Positions 8,869 to 17,541 are shown, numbered from the stretch's first letter. The stretch is 64,000 nucleotides of DNA from JAEUJM01 sp964635055 (GCA_964635055.1 CAZWMT010000012.1:62001-126000); one strand, 5' to 3'. Program-made: numbers and translations. The notes: generated by a model not told the origin, from the letters alone.

Positions 8869-10125
8869 GTGAGGTCACCAGTTCGGGGGGAAGCGGGCCC
8901 CGGTCGGCGCACCATCGCCGGCGCCGCGCTCGTCACGGCGGCCGTCACGATGGCGGCGGTGGTGGCGCTCGGTGGGACGGTCCCCGCCGGCGCGCAGGCG
9001 CCTCCCGAGACCCTGACCGCCTGGCTGCAGGTCGACGGCGGGCCCTCCCACACCTGCGCCGTCGCCACCACCCACGCGCTGTTCTGCTGGGGCTCCGACG
9101 CGTTCGGCGCGCTCGGCCACGGCGGGCCCGTTGCGGACGCGAACACCCCCACCCAGGTGGCGGAGGCAACCGACTGGGCCGCGGTGTCCGCGGGGAACAG
9201 CGTGACGTGCGCGATCAAGGTGTCGGGCGCCCTGTTCTGTTGGGGATCCGACTCGTTCGGGGCCCTCGGCAACGGTGGCACCCACCAGCACGTGGGCACC
9301 CCCACCGCGGTGGCCGGCGCGGCCGGGCCGTGGCGCTCGGTCTCCGCCGGCGGTGACGGCGGCGAGGCAGCCGGCGGTGCCGTGTGCGCCGTCAACGTCG
9401 CGGGCCACCTGTTCTGCTGGGGGATGCGCGCCCTCGTGGGCGACGGCGTGGGCACCCACGACCGCTCGGTCCCCACCGAGGTCGCGGGCGGCGCGTCCAA
9501 CTGGTCGTCGGTGAGCGTCGGGGGCACCGTCGCCTGCGCCCGCAAGACCACGGGCCGGCTGTTCTGTTGGGGCGGGGACTTCTACGGGCAGGTGGGCGAC
9601 GGGCCGTCATCCGTGGACCGCAAGCGACCGGTGCCGGTGGCCAACGGCGACACCGGATGGGCCTCGGTCAGCGCCGGGTGGGCGCACACCTGCGCGGTGC
9701 GCACGACGGGCCGGCTGTTCTGCTGGGGCCTCGACGAGCACGGCCAGATCGGTCGGTACCCCCGCCACTACTTCGACTTCCGCACCGTGCCCACCGAGGT
9801 CCGCGGCGCCACCACCGACTGGACCGCGGTCGCCGCCGGCGGCAGCCACAGCTGCGCCCGCAAGACGTCGGGGCGCCTCTACTGCTGGGGGGCCAACTGG
9901 AACGGGCAGCTCGGCCACGACCTGCCCACCGACGAGACGGCGACACCGGTGCGGGTGAGCGGCGGCATCACCGACTGGGCCGCCATCACGGCCGGCGGCG
10001 AGCACAACTGCGCGGTGCGCGCCGGCGCCGCGCTCTACTGCTGGGGCTGGGACGGCGCCGGCCAGGTCGGCGACGGTGGCACCGACGACCAGATCGTGCC
10101 CGCACCCGTCCCGATCTCGGGGTGA
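8869..10125 (+). CDS. Secreted seven-repeat RCC1-type beta-propeller protein (copy 1)
   Basis: 418 residues from GTG 8869, which has GGGAGG five bases upstream and puts a signal peptide at the N-terminus (TM-like GAALVTAAVTMAAVVALGG, cleavage after AGAQA). The rest is seven RCC1-like repeats of about 50 residues with the pattern W..V..G..HTCAV...LFCWG.D..G.LG. Seven blades would close a propeller. Each blade carries a Cys in the TCA position and another in the CWG position, so each may hold a disulfide, fitting export. The next gene is a paralogue, so this is a tandem duplication. The function is probably protein or glycan binding; nothing in the sequence identifies a partner. Confidence 0.88.
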   Translation: MRSPVRGEAGPGRRTIAGAALVTAAVTMAAVVALGGTVPAGAQAPPETLTAWLQVDGGPSHTCAVATTHALFCWGSDAFGALGHGGPVADANTPTQVAEATDWAAVSAGNSVTCAIKVSGALFCWGSDSFGALGNGGTHQHVGTPTAVAGAAGPWRSVSAGGDGGEAAGGAVCAVNVAGHLFCWGMRALVGDGVGTHDRSVPTEVAGGASNWSSVSVGGTVACARKTTGRLFCWGGDFYGQVGDGPSSVDRKRPVPVANGDTGWASVSAGWAHTCAVRTTGRLFCWGLDEHGQIGRYPRHYFDFRTVPTEVRGATTDWTAVAAGGSHSCARKTSGRLYCWGANWNGQLGHDLPTDETATPVRVSGGITDWAAITAGGEHNCAVRAGAALYCWGWDGAGQVGDGGTDDQIVPAPVPISG

Positions 10126-10234
10126 CCGCGGGCGAGCTCGGCCCGCAGGTGCACCCCCGGGGCGCGGGCCGAGCCGCTACCGTCGCACGCAGACCGGGTG
10201 GGCTCGAGTGCCCGTGTTCTCGGAAAGGGCGCTG

Positions 10235-11470
10235 ATGGGACCATCCACGAAGGGCCACTCGGATGAGGTCCGACGACGGTTGGCCGCCCTGGCCGTCGCG
10301 GTCGCGCTGGCGGGCACGCTGGTGGCGATGCCCTGGGCGCCGGGGGCATCTGCCCAAGGCGCCGGTGAGGTCGGCGGCAACTGGCGACAAGTCGACGCCG
10401 GAGCGATCACGACGTGCGCGGTCTCGGCGACCCGCCACCTGTTCTGCTGGGGGTTCGACGGGGACGGGCTGCTGGGCAACGGCAGCCCCCACCTGGACTC
10501 GAACGTCCCGGTGGAGGTCGCCGGCGGGACGGGCGACTGGGACTCGGTATCGGTCGGCGACGCCACCGCCTGCGGGATCCGGACCAGTCGACGCCTCTAC
10601 TGCTGGGGCAAGGACCAGCGTGGCTCGATGGGCAACGGCACCGGCAACAGTCCCTCGGACGTGCCGGTCGAGGTGCACGGCGCCACGGCGGACTGGGCAT
10701 CCGTGTCGACCTACGGCGCCTCGGTGTGCGCCCTCAAGACCACGGGCCACATCTTCTGCTTCGGCGAGGACGACGAGGGCCAGCTCGGCAACGGCGGCGG
10801 GTTCGTCAGCTCCCCGGTCCCGGTGGAGGTGGCGGGCGGCGCATCGAATTGGGCCAGCGTCACCGCCGGCAACGAGCACATGTGCGCCCGCAAGACCACC
10901 GGTCGCCTGTTCTGCTGGGGACGCGACGCCGACGGCAACGTGGGCGACGGGCTCCCCCTGCACCAGCGCACGCGGCCCACGGCAGTGGCCGGCAACTCCA
11001 CGAAGTGGGTCCAGGCGTCCAACGGGTACCGCCACAGCTGCGCGGTCAAGACCACCGGACGCGTCTACTGCTGGGGCTGGGACAACCGCGCTGCGCTCGG
11101 CACCCCGGGGCAGGCGGACTACGACCGTCCGAGCCCCACGGAAGTGGTGGGCAACACCGCCGACTGGTCGAGCGTCGCCGGCGGATCGATGTTCACCTGC
11201 GGGCTACGGGAGTCCGGCCGCCTGTACTGCTGGGGCGACAACTCACAGGACGAGCTCGGCCACGCCGACCTCCCCTACGACTTCTCCCCGCGCCCCATCC
11301 GGGTGTCCGGCGGGTTCACCGACTGGGCCTCGGTGGCGCCGGGCGGGTCCCATGCCTGCGCCCTGCGCGCCTCGGGCGCCCTGTACTGCTGGGGCTTCAA
11401 CTTCTACGGCCAGATCGGCAACGGGCAGACGGGTGGAACGGTCACTTCGCCGGTTCCCGTGAACGGCTGA
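10235..11470 (+). CDS. Secreted seven-repeat RCC1-type beta-propeller protein (copy 2)
   Basis: 411 residues from ATG 10235 (GGAAAGG upstream); the frame is open further up but without a signal peptide. The signal peptide is LAALAVAVALAGTLVAM with cleavage near GASAQG. Seven RCC1-like repeats follow, each with the CWG (once CFG) motif and the second Cys, as in the neighbour. Repeats align one to one with copy 1, but identity is clearly incomplete, so the duplication is old. It ends 13 bases before the ApbE gene, which has its own GGAGG, so the three genes may be one transcript. No function is known for this arrangement. Confidence 0.88.
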   Translation: MGPSTKGHSDEVRRRLAALAVAVALAGTLVAMPWAPGASAQGAGEVGGNWRQVDAGAITTCAVSATRHLFCWGFDGDGLLGNGSPHLDSNVPVEVAGGTGDWDSVSVGDATACGIRTSRRLYCWGKDQRGSMGNGTGNSPSDVPVEVHGATADWASVSTYGASVCALKTTGHIFCFGEDDEGQLGNGGGFVSSPVPVEVAGGASNWASVTAGNEHMCARKTTGRLFCWGRDADGNVGDGLPLHQRTRPTAVAGNSTKWVQASNGYRHSCAVKTTGRVYCWGWDNRAALGTPGQADYDRPSPTEVVGNTADWSSVAGGSMFTCGLRESGRLYCWGDNSQDELGHADLPYDFSPRPIRVSGGFTDWASVAPGGSHACALRASGALYCWGFNFYGQIGNGQTGGTVTSPVPVNG

Positions 11471-11483
11471 CGGAGGCCCCGCC

Positions 11484-12503
11484 GTGCGTCCAGAGCAACC
11501 TCGTCCGCCGCGCGACGAGGGCGCAGCCGTGATGGTCGACCGCCGGTTCCGGGTGATGGGCAGCGACGCCCACCTGATCGTGGTCGGCGGCGACGGGCCG
11601 GCGCTGCTGGACCAGGCCCAGTCCCGGTTGGACGACCTCGAGGCGCGATGGAGCCGGTTCCAGCCCGACAGCGAGGTAACCGCGCTCACCGAGCACGCCG
11701 GCGAGTGGGTCACCGTGAGCGACGAGACCGCTCTGCTGGTGCGCCGCGCCGTCGAGGCGTGGCGCATCAGCGGCGCCAGCTTCGACCCCACCGTGCTGGG
11801 CGACATGATCCGCGCCGGCTACGACCGCTCGTTCGACGCCCTCGAGGCGCTCGACGCCGGCGGCGACGTCCGCTCCGGCCTCAGCCGCCTGCTGCACGGC
11901 TGCGGCGACATCGAGATCGAGGTGAACGCCGCGGGCAACCGGGTGCGCCTGCCGGAGGGCACCGGCTTCGACCCGGGCGGCATCGGCAAGGGCCTGGCCG
12001 CCGACCTGCTCACGGCCGAGTTGATGGACGGTGGCGCGGCCGGCGTGTGCGCCAACGTGGGCGGCGACCTGCGGGTCCGCGGCCAGGGGCCGACTGCGGA
12101 CGTCGACGGCTGGACCGTGGGCGTCGACCACCCCTGGCTGAGCCAACCCATCGCCTTGGTCGGACTGCTCGACGGCGCACTGGCCACCTCCACCACCCTC
12201 AAGCGTCACTGGCAGGTGGAGGGCGAGCCCCGCCACCACCTCATCGACCCCGGCACCGGCAAGCCCTCCACCAGCGACCTCACCCTCGTCACGGTCATCG
12301 CCACCGAGGGCTGGATGGCCGAGATCCTGGCCAAGGCGGTCCTGCTGCGGGGCAGCGAGCACCCCTTCGACCTGCTCGGCGGCACCGGCGCGGAGGCGCT
12401 CTGCGTCGACACCATCGGCCGCCTGCAGGCCACCGAAGGCTTCACGGGGTTCACCGGCGGCGTGCCCCTGCCCGAACGGGTCGAGGCGGCGCCCCCCGCC
12501 TGA
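11484..12503 (+). CDS. apbE: ApbE-family FAD:protein FMN transferase
   Basis: 339 residues from GTG 11484, which follows GGAGG seven bases upstream; an ATG at 11532 is the alternative. Family features: MGSDAHLIV near the start (the usual MGT position), SEVTAL, SGASFDPTVL (usual GAFDPTV), and the FAD/Mg site GIGKGLAADL followed by NVGGDLRVRG. The enzyme attaches FMN to a Thr in periplasmic or membrane redox proteins. No lipoprotein signal is present and no obvious target (NqrC/RnfG-like protein) is in the window. A hairpin that would have served as its terminator (from 12518) is split by the insertion element just downstream. Confidence 0.9.
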   Translation: MRPEQPRPPRDEGAAVMVDRRFRVMGSDAHLIVVGGDGPALLDQAQSRLDDLEARWSRFQPDSEVTALTEHAGEWVTVSDETALLVRRAVEAWRISGASFDPTVLGDMIRAGYDRSFDALEALDAGGDVRSGLSRLLHGCGDIEIEVNAAGNRVRLPEGTGFDPGGIGKGLAADLLTAELMDGGAAGVCANVGGDLRVRGQGPTADVDGWTVGVDHPWLSQPIALVGLLDGALATSTTLKRHWQVEGEPRHHLIDPGTGKPSTSDLTLVTVIATEGWMAEILAKAVLLRGSEHPFDLLGGTGAEALCVDTIGRLQATEGFTGFTGGVPLPERVEAAPPA

Positions 12504-12517
12504 GCACACCCCCCGTT

Positions 12518-12541
12518 CTGGCTCCCGATTCGATCGCCCTG
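12518..12541. repeat. Left half of a 44-base palindrome split by the IS, ending in target duplication CCTG
   Basis: CTGGCTCCCGATTCGA (12518-12533) is the exact complement of 14301-14316 on the other side of the insertion element. The last four bases, CCTG (12538-12541), are repeated at 14293-14296. Removing the element and one CCTG restores a 44-base palindrome differing at only three positions from the intact one at 51969-52012 (reverse strand). It sits 15 bases after the ApbE stop. Confidence 0.85.
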
Positions 12542-14292
12542 CAGGCCGTCGCAGAATCGACTGGCTTGTGAGTGAGTCCGGGAAGCGGTTGTGTCGGGTG
12601 TTTGGGGGCGCGCCATGTCGGGGGTCCTGGGGTTCGGGGTTGTGGTGGACCGGTTGGGTTCTGGCACGGGTCCGGGGTGCGGTGGCGGGTTCAGGTGGTT
12701 GCGCCGAGTTGGTGCCGGAAGAGCTTGCCGAGGTTGTGGGTGGTGGCCATGAGTGCCCACTCGCTGGCGGCGGCGGTGAGGCCTCGCCGACGGAACCGTC
12801 GGTAGCTGTGGTTCTCCTTCATGGCGAAGACGGGTTCGACGGTGTGGCCGCGTGTGGCGTATGTGGCGGTGCCGGTGGGGGTGCGGAGCCGGTGTTCCAT
12901 GGCTTCGAGGGCGGTGGCGTCGTCGGGTGGTTCGCCGGTGGTGGTGCCGAGTTGGCGGGCGGCTTGGCGTTGCTTGTGGTCTTTGAGGGTGGCGATGAGC
13001 CGGTTGGGGCCCTCGGCGGTGGCGTTGGCGTCGCTCCAGTAGCCGGCGTCGGCGAGGACGTGGCCGATGGGGTCGTTGATCCCGACGGCGGCGAGGTTGG
13101 CGACCGAGGCGATGACCATGGGTTGGTATTGATCCACGTCGTTGTGGTCCTGGGTGACCGCGCAAGCGATCACGATCTGGTGCTCGTTGACCGCGGCCTG
13201 GGCGTTGAAGCCCTGCACCCACCCGGTGGCTGTCTTCATGATCCGGCTCTCGGGGTCGGTGACATTGGCACGGGTCGGCGCCGGTGGAGCAGCCTCGGCA
13301 GCCTGGCGGGCCTTGTCGAGCGCCGCCTGGGCTCGGGTCACCCCCTGGTCGGGGCCCGGAGCGGGGCCTCGCAGGAGGCGGCCCTGAGCGGCAGCGTCGG
13401 CTTCGGCGGCGGCCCGGCGGGCCGCTTTGGCCGCGGCCCGAGCAACCGCCGCGTCGAGCTCGGCCTCCGCTCGGGCCAACGCCACATGGGGGTCTTTGGG
13501 TTTGACGCCTGCCAGCCGGCGCCCCTCAGTCGCAGCCGCTCGAGCGGGGGCTGCCGCCTCGACCGCGGCGACCTGGGCGGCCTCGTCCTGGGCGTCGATC
13601 TCGGCTTTCGCCGCGGTCAAACGGGCCAGGCGACCGGTCCGAGTGGACAACCCCTCAGGGATCTGACCCCCGTCGAACAACCCGGGCTGGGCGTCCTCGG
13701 CTGCGTCGGTCGCGGCCGCTTCAGCCAAGATCCGTTCCACTTCGGCCCGGATCCACTCGCCGCTGCGGTTGGCGTCGAGCGCCGCGTCCGAACCGATCTT
13801 GGTGCCATCGATCGCGATCGTGCCCACCGACACCAGCCCCGCCGCCGCGCACAACCGCAACACCTCCACGAACACCGCCTCGATGGCAGCCTCGTGATCG
13901 ACCAGGAACCGGGCGATCGTGGCGTGGTCCGGCGTCGCGCCCGCACAGATCACCCGATAAGCGGCATCAGTACGACACGACGCCTCGATCCGCCGCGACG
14001 ACCGCACCCCGGTCCCGTACGCGTAGAACAACAACGCAAGCATCATCTCGGGGTTGTACGCGGGCCGGCCCGGGCCGTCGTTGCGATGACGGGCATGGAA
14101 CGCCGAGGTGTCGACCTGCGCGACGACATCGATCACGAACCACGCCAGATGCCCCTCCTCGAGCCAATCACGCATGCTCGTAGCCAACAAGAACAGCTGA
14201 TCGCGCCCAGCCGGCACGTAGTCGTACGCCACACCCAAATTCTCGCATTACCCCCGCCCGAACGCGAGCACCCGCCATTTCGCGACAGCCTG
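12542..14292 (-). mobile_element. Complete IS1182-like insertion sequence, 1751 bp
   Basis: The element is bounded by CAGGCCGTCGCAGAAT at the left and, on the reverse strand, CAGGCTGTCGCGAAAT at the right (13 of 16 bases equal), and by a 4-base direct repeat CCTG on each side. It carries one full-length transposase gene on the minus strand. Both ends fall in the loop of a palindrome that exists intact elsewhere in the window, which gives an internal check of the boundaries. The intact gene and clear duplication suggest a recent insertion that may still be active. Confidence 0.88.
12691..14238 (-). CDS. IS1182-family DDE transposase
   Basis: 515 residues, full length for the family. The N-terminal part reads RDQLFLLATSMRDWLEEGHL with the usual VIDVVAQVD and NPEMMLALLFYAYGTGVRSS. 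The DDE core shows TIAIDGTKI (first Asp), TDPESRIMK and GFNAQAAV, LADAGYWS (second Asp) and the C-terminal HTVEPVFA...RRFRRRGL..EWALMATTHNLGKL block holding the Glu. The start is TTG 14238 or GTG 14232; no ATG fits the frame. An Ala-rich coiled segment around residues 215-300 lies between the DDE blocks, as in relatives. The gene fills most of the element. Confidence 0.93.
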   Translation of the reverse strand: MGVAYDYVPAGRDQLFLLATSMRDWLEEGHLAWFVIDVVAQVDTSAFHARHRNDGPGRPAYNPEMMLALLFYAYGTGVRSSRRIEASCRTDAAYRVICAGATPDHATIARFLVDHEAAIEAVFVEVLRLCAAAGLVSVGTIAIDGTKIGSDAALDANRSGEWIRAEVERILAEAAATDAAEDAQPGLFDGGQIPEGLSTRTGRLARLTAAKAEIDAQDEAAQVAAVEAAAPARAAATEGRRLAGVKPKDPHVALARAEAELDAAVARAAAKAARRAAAEADAAAQGRLLRGPAPGPDQGVTRAQAALDKARQAAEAAPPAPTRANVTDPESRIMKTATGWVQGFNAQAAVNEHQIVIACAVTQDHNDVDQYQPMVIASVANLAAVGINDPIGHVLADAGYWSDANATAEGPNRLIATLKDHKQRQAARQLGTTTGEPPDDATALEAMEHRLRTPTGTATYATRGHTVEPVFAMKENHSYRRFRRRGLTAAASEWALMATTHNLGKLFRHQLGATT

Positions 14293-14316
14293 CCTGGCGG
14301 TCGAATCGGGAGCCAG
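14293..14316. repeat. Right half of the split 44-base palindrome, starting with CCTG
   Basis: CCTG (14293-14296) duplicates 12538-12541. TCGAATCGGGAGCCAG (14301-14316) is the exact complement of 12518-12533. Together with the left half it forms the target palindrome of the insertion element. Confidence 0.85.
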
Positions 14317-14337
14317 TTCGATGGTCGTCCACCAGTC

Positions 14338-14363
14338 GGAACCTCCCGGCCCAGCTCTGCGTC
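14338..14363 (+). promoter_or_regulatory. ECF-type promoter of the sigma factor gene
   Basis: GGAACC (14338-14343), 16 bases, then CGTC (14360-14363), the canonical -35/-10 pair of ECF sigma factors. The sigma gene starts 12 bases further on, so the leader would be very short and the gene probably controls itself. Confidence 0.7.
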
Positions 14364-14375
14364 TGTACTGGTGCC

Positions 14376-14882
14376 ATGGGGGACGACCGGACGGCGGCGG
14401 AGTTCGCCCAGCGCTACCTCGAGGAGGTGCGACGTTGTGTCCGACTCGCGTACGTGCTGTGCGGTGACGAGGGAACGGCTGAGGAGGTGGTCGGCGACGC
14501 CTTCGCGTCGTGCTGGCCGCACTTCCGGGCCGGCAGCGTCGACGACGTCCACGGCTACCTGCGCCGGTCGGTGGTCAACACCATGAACAGCCGGTTCCGG
14601 CGCCGGCGCCTCGAGCGCGCGCACCTCGCGCGGGCGGCCGCCGAGCGGTCCGGTGTGCCTGCTTCCGGCGAGGCGGTGGCGACCGATCGGTCGACGCTCT
14701 GGCCGGCGCTGCTGGCGCTGCCGATGGAACAGCGTTCCGTGCTGGTCCTGCGCTACCTGGAGGACCAGTCCGAACAGGACACCGCGGCCATCCTCGGCAT
14801 CAAGGTCGGCACCGTGAAGTCACGCGCGTCACGCGGGCTCGGTCGGCTGCGCGTCCAGTTGGGAGGAGCCGACGATGACTGA
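14376..14882 (+). CDS. ECF RNA polymerase sigma factor (SigE-like family)
   Basis: 168 residues. Region 2 spans about residues 10-75 (YVLCGDEGTAEEVVGDAF, then GYLRRSVVNTMNSRFRRRR). Region 4 is at about 105-160 (LLALPMEQRSVLVLRYLEDQ, AAILGIKVGTVKSRASRGL). It lacks any C-terminal extension. It overlaps the next gene by eight bases and has a perfect ECF-type promoter, so autoregulation is likely. The neighbouring membrane protein is the natural candidate to control it, although that protein lacks a zinc anti-sigma motif. Confidence 0.93.
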   Translation: MGDDRTAAEFAQRYLEEVRRCVRLAYVLCGDEGTAEEVVGDAFASCWPHFRAGSVDDVHGYLRRSVVNTMNSRFRRRRLERAHLARAAAERSGVPASGEAVATDRSTLWPALLALPMEQRSVLVLRYLEDQSEQDTAAILGIKVGTVKSRASRGLGRLRVQLGGADDD

Positions 14883-16254
14883 CCTCGACGAGCGCCTGCG
14901 CCACGAGTTGCGCGTCCACGCCGAAGCGGCGCACCCATCGGCCGATCTGCCGTCAGCCCTGGGGGCGGCGGTCGGTCGCCGGCAGCGACGACGCAGCCGG
15001 CTCGTCGCTGCGACCGCAGTCGTGCTGGTGGCGGCACTGGTCGGCGGCGCGCTGCTCATCCGGGCCGGCGACGAGGACTCGACCCGGGTCGTGACCGGCC
15101 CAAACCCGCCGACCGGCACGCCGGGTGCATGGACACCGATGCCCGACGGACCATTGTCCCCCCGCAGCGATGCGCTGGCCTTCACCGTCGGCGACGAGGT
15201 CCTGATCTTCGGCGGCGGGCCCCGCTGCCCGTCGAACGCGCGATGCGGCCCGCATAGCTGGTCAGGCCTGACCGACGGCGCCGCCTACAAGCCGTCGACC
15301 GGCGATTGGCGTCGCATCGCCGACATGCCCCGCGCCCTGGACCGGGCGAGCGGCGCGATCGTCGGTGACACCCTTTACCTGTGGGGTCAATACGCCTGCC
15401 CGCCCCAGGCGAACTGCGAAACCGGCTTCCTGAACACGTTCGTCGCCTACGACCGCGGCGACGACTCGTGGACCGACCTGCCGCTGCCCGACGGGGTCCT
15501 GCGCACCGACGAACCACCGGGACTCGCCGCCAACGGCGACCAGATCGTGGCCTTCAACCCACTCGGAACGGCGGGGAACAACGAGGTCTTCGATTCCGAC
15601 ACCGCGGCCATGGCCGACTACGAATTCGACCCGCTGTCGAGCTCATGGACCACGATCCCCACCGATCCACTGCGGCCGAGCACCGAGCGGGCGATCGTGC
15701 CGCACGACGGCGATCTCTACGTGTTCTCCCAATCGGCACGGCCCGAGGATCGGGCGCCCGGCTACATCGTCTCCTACGAGCAAGTGGCAGTGCTCCGCTC
15801 AGGCGCCGACACCTGGGAGCGACTCCCCGATTCCGAGGTGATCGGCGCCTCCGGCTTCGGCTGGTACCTGGTGGGCGACGACATCGTCACCCCGGGGCCG
15901 CCACTCCCGAGCGATGCGCCGAACGGCCCGACCGACGACTATTCCTGGTTCAGCACCGGCGCGATCTTCGACACCCGAACAGAATCCTGGCGCGAGCTGC
16001 CGCAGCCGCAGACCGGCTTCGAGGCTGCTTTCCGCCGGCCGGACACCGTGGCTGGCCCACGCCACGTCCTCGCCCTGGGCCTCGTGCTCGACATGGAAGC
16101 CGAGACGTGGGCGCCGCTCCCCGCAGTGCCCGGCGGCTTCGCGGCGGACGGCTCGAGCATGGCCTGGGTCGACGACCAGCTCATCGTGTGGGGCGGGGCC
16201 GATCGGGCGGGCACGGAATCGAGCGCCGGCGCGATCTGGACGGCGCCCGGCTGA
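14875..16254 (+). CDS. Single-TM protein with external Kelch-like beta-propeller
   Basis: 459 residues. A short cytoplasmic segment (DLDERLRHELRVHAEAAHPS) precedes basic residues and one TM helix at about 43-62 (LVAATAVVLVAALVGGALLI). The rest, about 390 residues, holds Kelch-like blades (EVLIFGGGPRC, TLYLWGQYAC, PGYIVSYEQVAVL, LIVWGGADRAG). The ATG lies inside the sigma gene (eight-base overlap), so the two are translationally coupled. Small N-terminal domains of this kind next to SigE-type factors are often anti-sigma regulators; here that is an inference from position, with the propeller as a possible external sensor. Confidence 0.85.
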   Translation: MTDLDERLRHELRVHAEAAHPSADLPSALGAAVGRRQRRRSRLVAATAVVLVAALVGGALLIRAGDEDSTRVVTGPNPPTGTPGAWTPMPDGPLSPRSDALAFTVGDEVLIFGGGPRCPSNARCGPHSWSGLTDGAAYKPSTGDWRRIADMPRALDRASGAIVGDTLYLWGQYACPPQANCETGFLNTFVAYDRGDDSWTDLPLPDGVLRTDEPPGLAANGDQIVAFNPLGTAGNNEVFDSDTAAMADYEFDPLSSSWTTIPTDPLRPSTERAIVPHDGDLYVFSQSARPEDRAPGYIVSYEQVAVLRSGADTWERLPDSEVIGASGFGWYLVGDDIVTPGPPLPSDAPNGPTDDYSWFSTGAIFDTRTESWRELPQPQTGFEAAFRRPDTVAGPRHVLALGLVLDMEAETWAPLPAVPGGFAADGSSMAWVDDQLIVWGGADRAGTESSAGAIWTAPG

Positions 16255-16278
16255 AGCCATCGTTCCGCCAGCACCCCT

Positions 16279-16320
16279 CTGGAGGAAATACCCGTCACCG
16301 GTGACTGGCATTTCCTCCAG
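16279..16320. terminator. Bidirectional T-less hairpin between convergent genes
   Basis: Arms CTGGAGGAAAT (16279-16289) and its exact complement (16310-16320) enclose a second palindrome, GTCACCGGTGAC (16294-16305). It lies between the ends of two convergent genes (16254 and 16427), so a terminator for both is the simplest reading. Confidence 0.55.
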
Positions 16321-16426
16321 CTCGCCATCGATCGCACCTCGGCACCACTCAACCCTCCTGGCGGTGATCCGGTGGTCAGGCAGGCCGATTCCGCCAGTAC
16401 GCGGTCGTTGTGCTCCGATCGGGCCT

Positions 16427-17017
16427 CTAGGAGGTGACGCGCAGCCCGGGCGCGCGGTGGGGGGGGCCGGGCCCGGTGGCACGCGAGCCGGCGATCAGCG
16501 CCGTGAACAACAAGATGCCGAGCGTCAACAGGTGCAGGAGCTCGAACCAGCCGGCCACGTGATGAGCCTGCTCGTCGACCGCACCCGCGATCACCTGGGT
16601 GAACACGCCGATGGTGGCCACGACGACGGCGGGCACCGCGTACCGGGGGCGGAGAGCCGCCAGAAGGCCGGCGGCCCCGACGAACAGGCCGATGGCGCCG
16701 TCTCGCGTGAGGTGCTCGGCACCCACGTTCTCGTCCAGGAGGGCCAAGGGGTTCAGCCCCACCATCCAGGGCAGGGCGAGGCACAACTCCAGCGTCGACA
16801 GGGCACCCAACGCCACCCGTATCCACGGGCGAGGCGCCGGCCGGGTGCGGCCGAGCGCCTCCAGCGAGCCCTCGGCGTCGACCCCGTCGTGTTCGAGGTC
16901 GTCGACGGTGCCCGCGCACGAGGGGCACCGCGCGATGTGCACTGCGGCCTCGCGCTGCTCCTCGGGTGTGGCCGCCGAGCCCAGGAGGTGGACGGCCAGT
17001 GCATCGGCGCAGCGCAT
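16427..17017 (-). CDS. Zinc-binding anti-sigma factor with polytopic membrane domain
   Basis: 196 residues from ATG 17017. The N-terminus holds a ZAS/zf-HC2 motif: Cys at residue 3, then HIARCPSC (H-x3-C-x2-C) near residues 32-39. After a linker come four to five hydrophobic helices (LGALSTLELCLALPWMVG, IGLFVGAAGLLAAL, AVPAVVVATIGVFTQVIAG, LHLLTLGILLFTALIAG). The gene follows the sigma gene with 8 bases between, the standard sigma/anti-sigma order, so it most likely holds that sigma at the membrane. The signal that releases it is unknown. Confidence 0.85.
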   Translation of the reverse strand: MRCADALAVHLLGSAATPEEQREAAVHIARCPSCAGTVDDLEHDGVDAEGSLEALGRTRPAPRPWIRVALGALSTLELCLALPWMVGLNPLALLDENVGAEHLTRDGAIGLFVGAAGLLAALRPRYAVPAVVVATIGVFTQVIAGAVDEQAHHVAGWFELLHLLTLGILLFTALIAGSRATGPGPPHRAPGLRVTS

Positions 17018-17025
17018 CGGCGCGG

Positions 17026-17541
17026 TCAGGCCCCCTCGACCTCGGCCCACCCGTCGCCCTCCACCAACAACTCGGCCAGCGCGGCCCTCGCCCGGTGCAG
17101 GCGCGAACGGACCGTGCCGACGGGTATCTGGAGGAGGGTCGCGGCGTCCTGGTAGTCGTAGCCCAGCCACCCGCACACCACCAGCACCTCGCGCTGGGTC
17201 AGGGGAAGCCCGCCGATCAGCTCGAAGATGTCCGCCGAGTGGTCGGGGCCGGTGTGCTGCGTCGCCCCACCCCACGCCGACGGCATCGCGGGATCGCCGT
17301 GGCGCCGGTCGCGTTGGGCCAGGTCGATCACGCACCGGCGACAGATCGTCAGCAGCCAACCCTCGAACGACCCGGAGGATCGGTAGGTGTCGAGGAAGCG
17401 CCAGGCCCGCAGGAACGTCTCCTGCACCGCATCCTCGGCCAGGCTGCGATCCGAGCACAGCGCTCGGGCGTACGCCGAAACCGCCCGGTGGTGGACGCGC
17501 ACCAAGTCGTCGAACGCGCCGTCGAGACCCACGGGCCGCAC
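17026..17541 (-). CDS. ECF RNA polymerase sigma factor
   Basis: 171 residues from GTG 17541. Region 2: SAYARALCSDRSLAEDAVQE, TFLRAWRFLDTYRSSGSFEG and ICRRCVIDLAQRDRR (about residues 20-80). Region 4: LIGGLPLTQREVLVVCGWLG and AATLLQIPVGTVRSRLHRAR (about 105-155). It is followed by its zinc anti-sigma gene. An ECF-like promoter points away from it towards the PepSY gene (17591-17616); no similar motif was seen in front of the sigma gene itself. Confidence 0.93.
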   Translation of the reverse strand: MRPVGLDGAFDDLVRVHHRAVSAYARALCSDRSLAEDAVQETFLRAWRFLDTYRSSGSFEGWLLTICRRCVIDLAQRDRRHGDPAMPSAWGGATQHTGPDHSADIFELIGGLPLTQREVLVVCGWLGYDYQDAATLLQIPVGTVRSRLHRARAALAELLVEGDGWAEVEGA

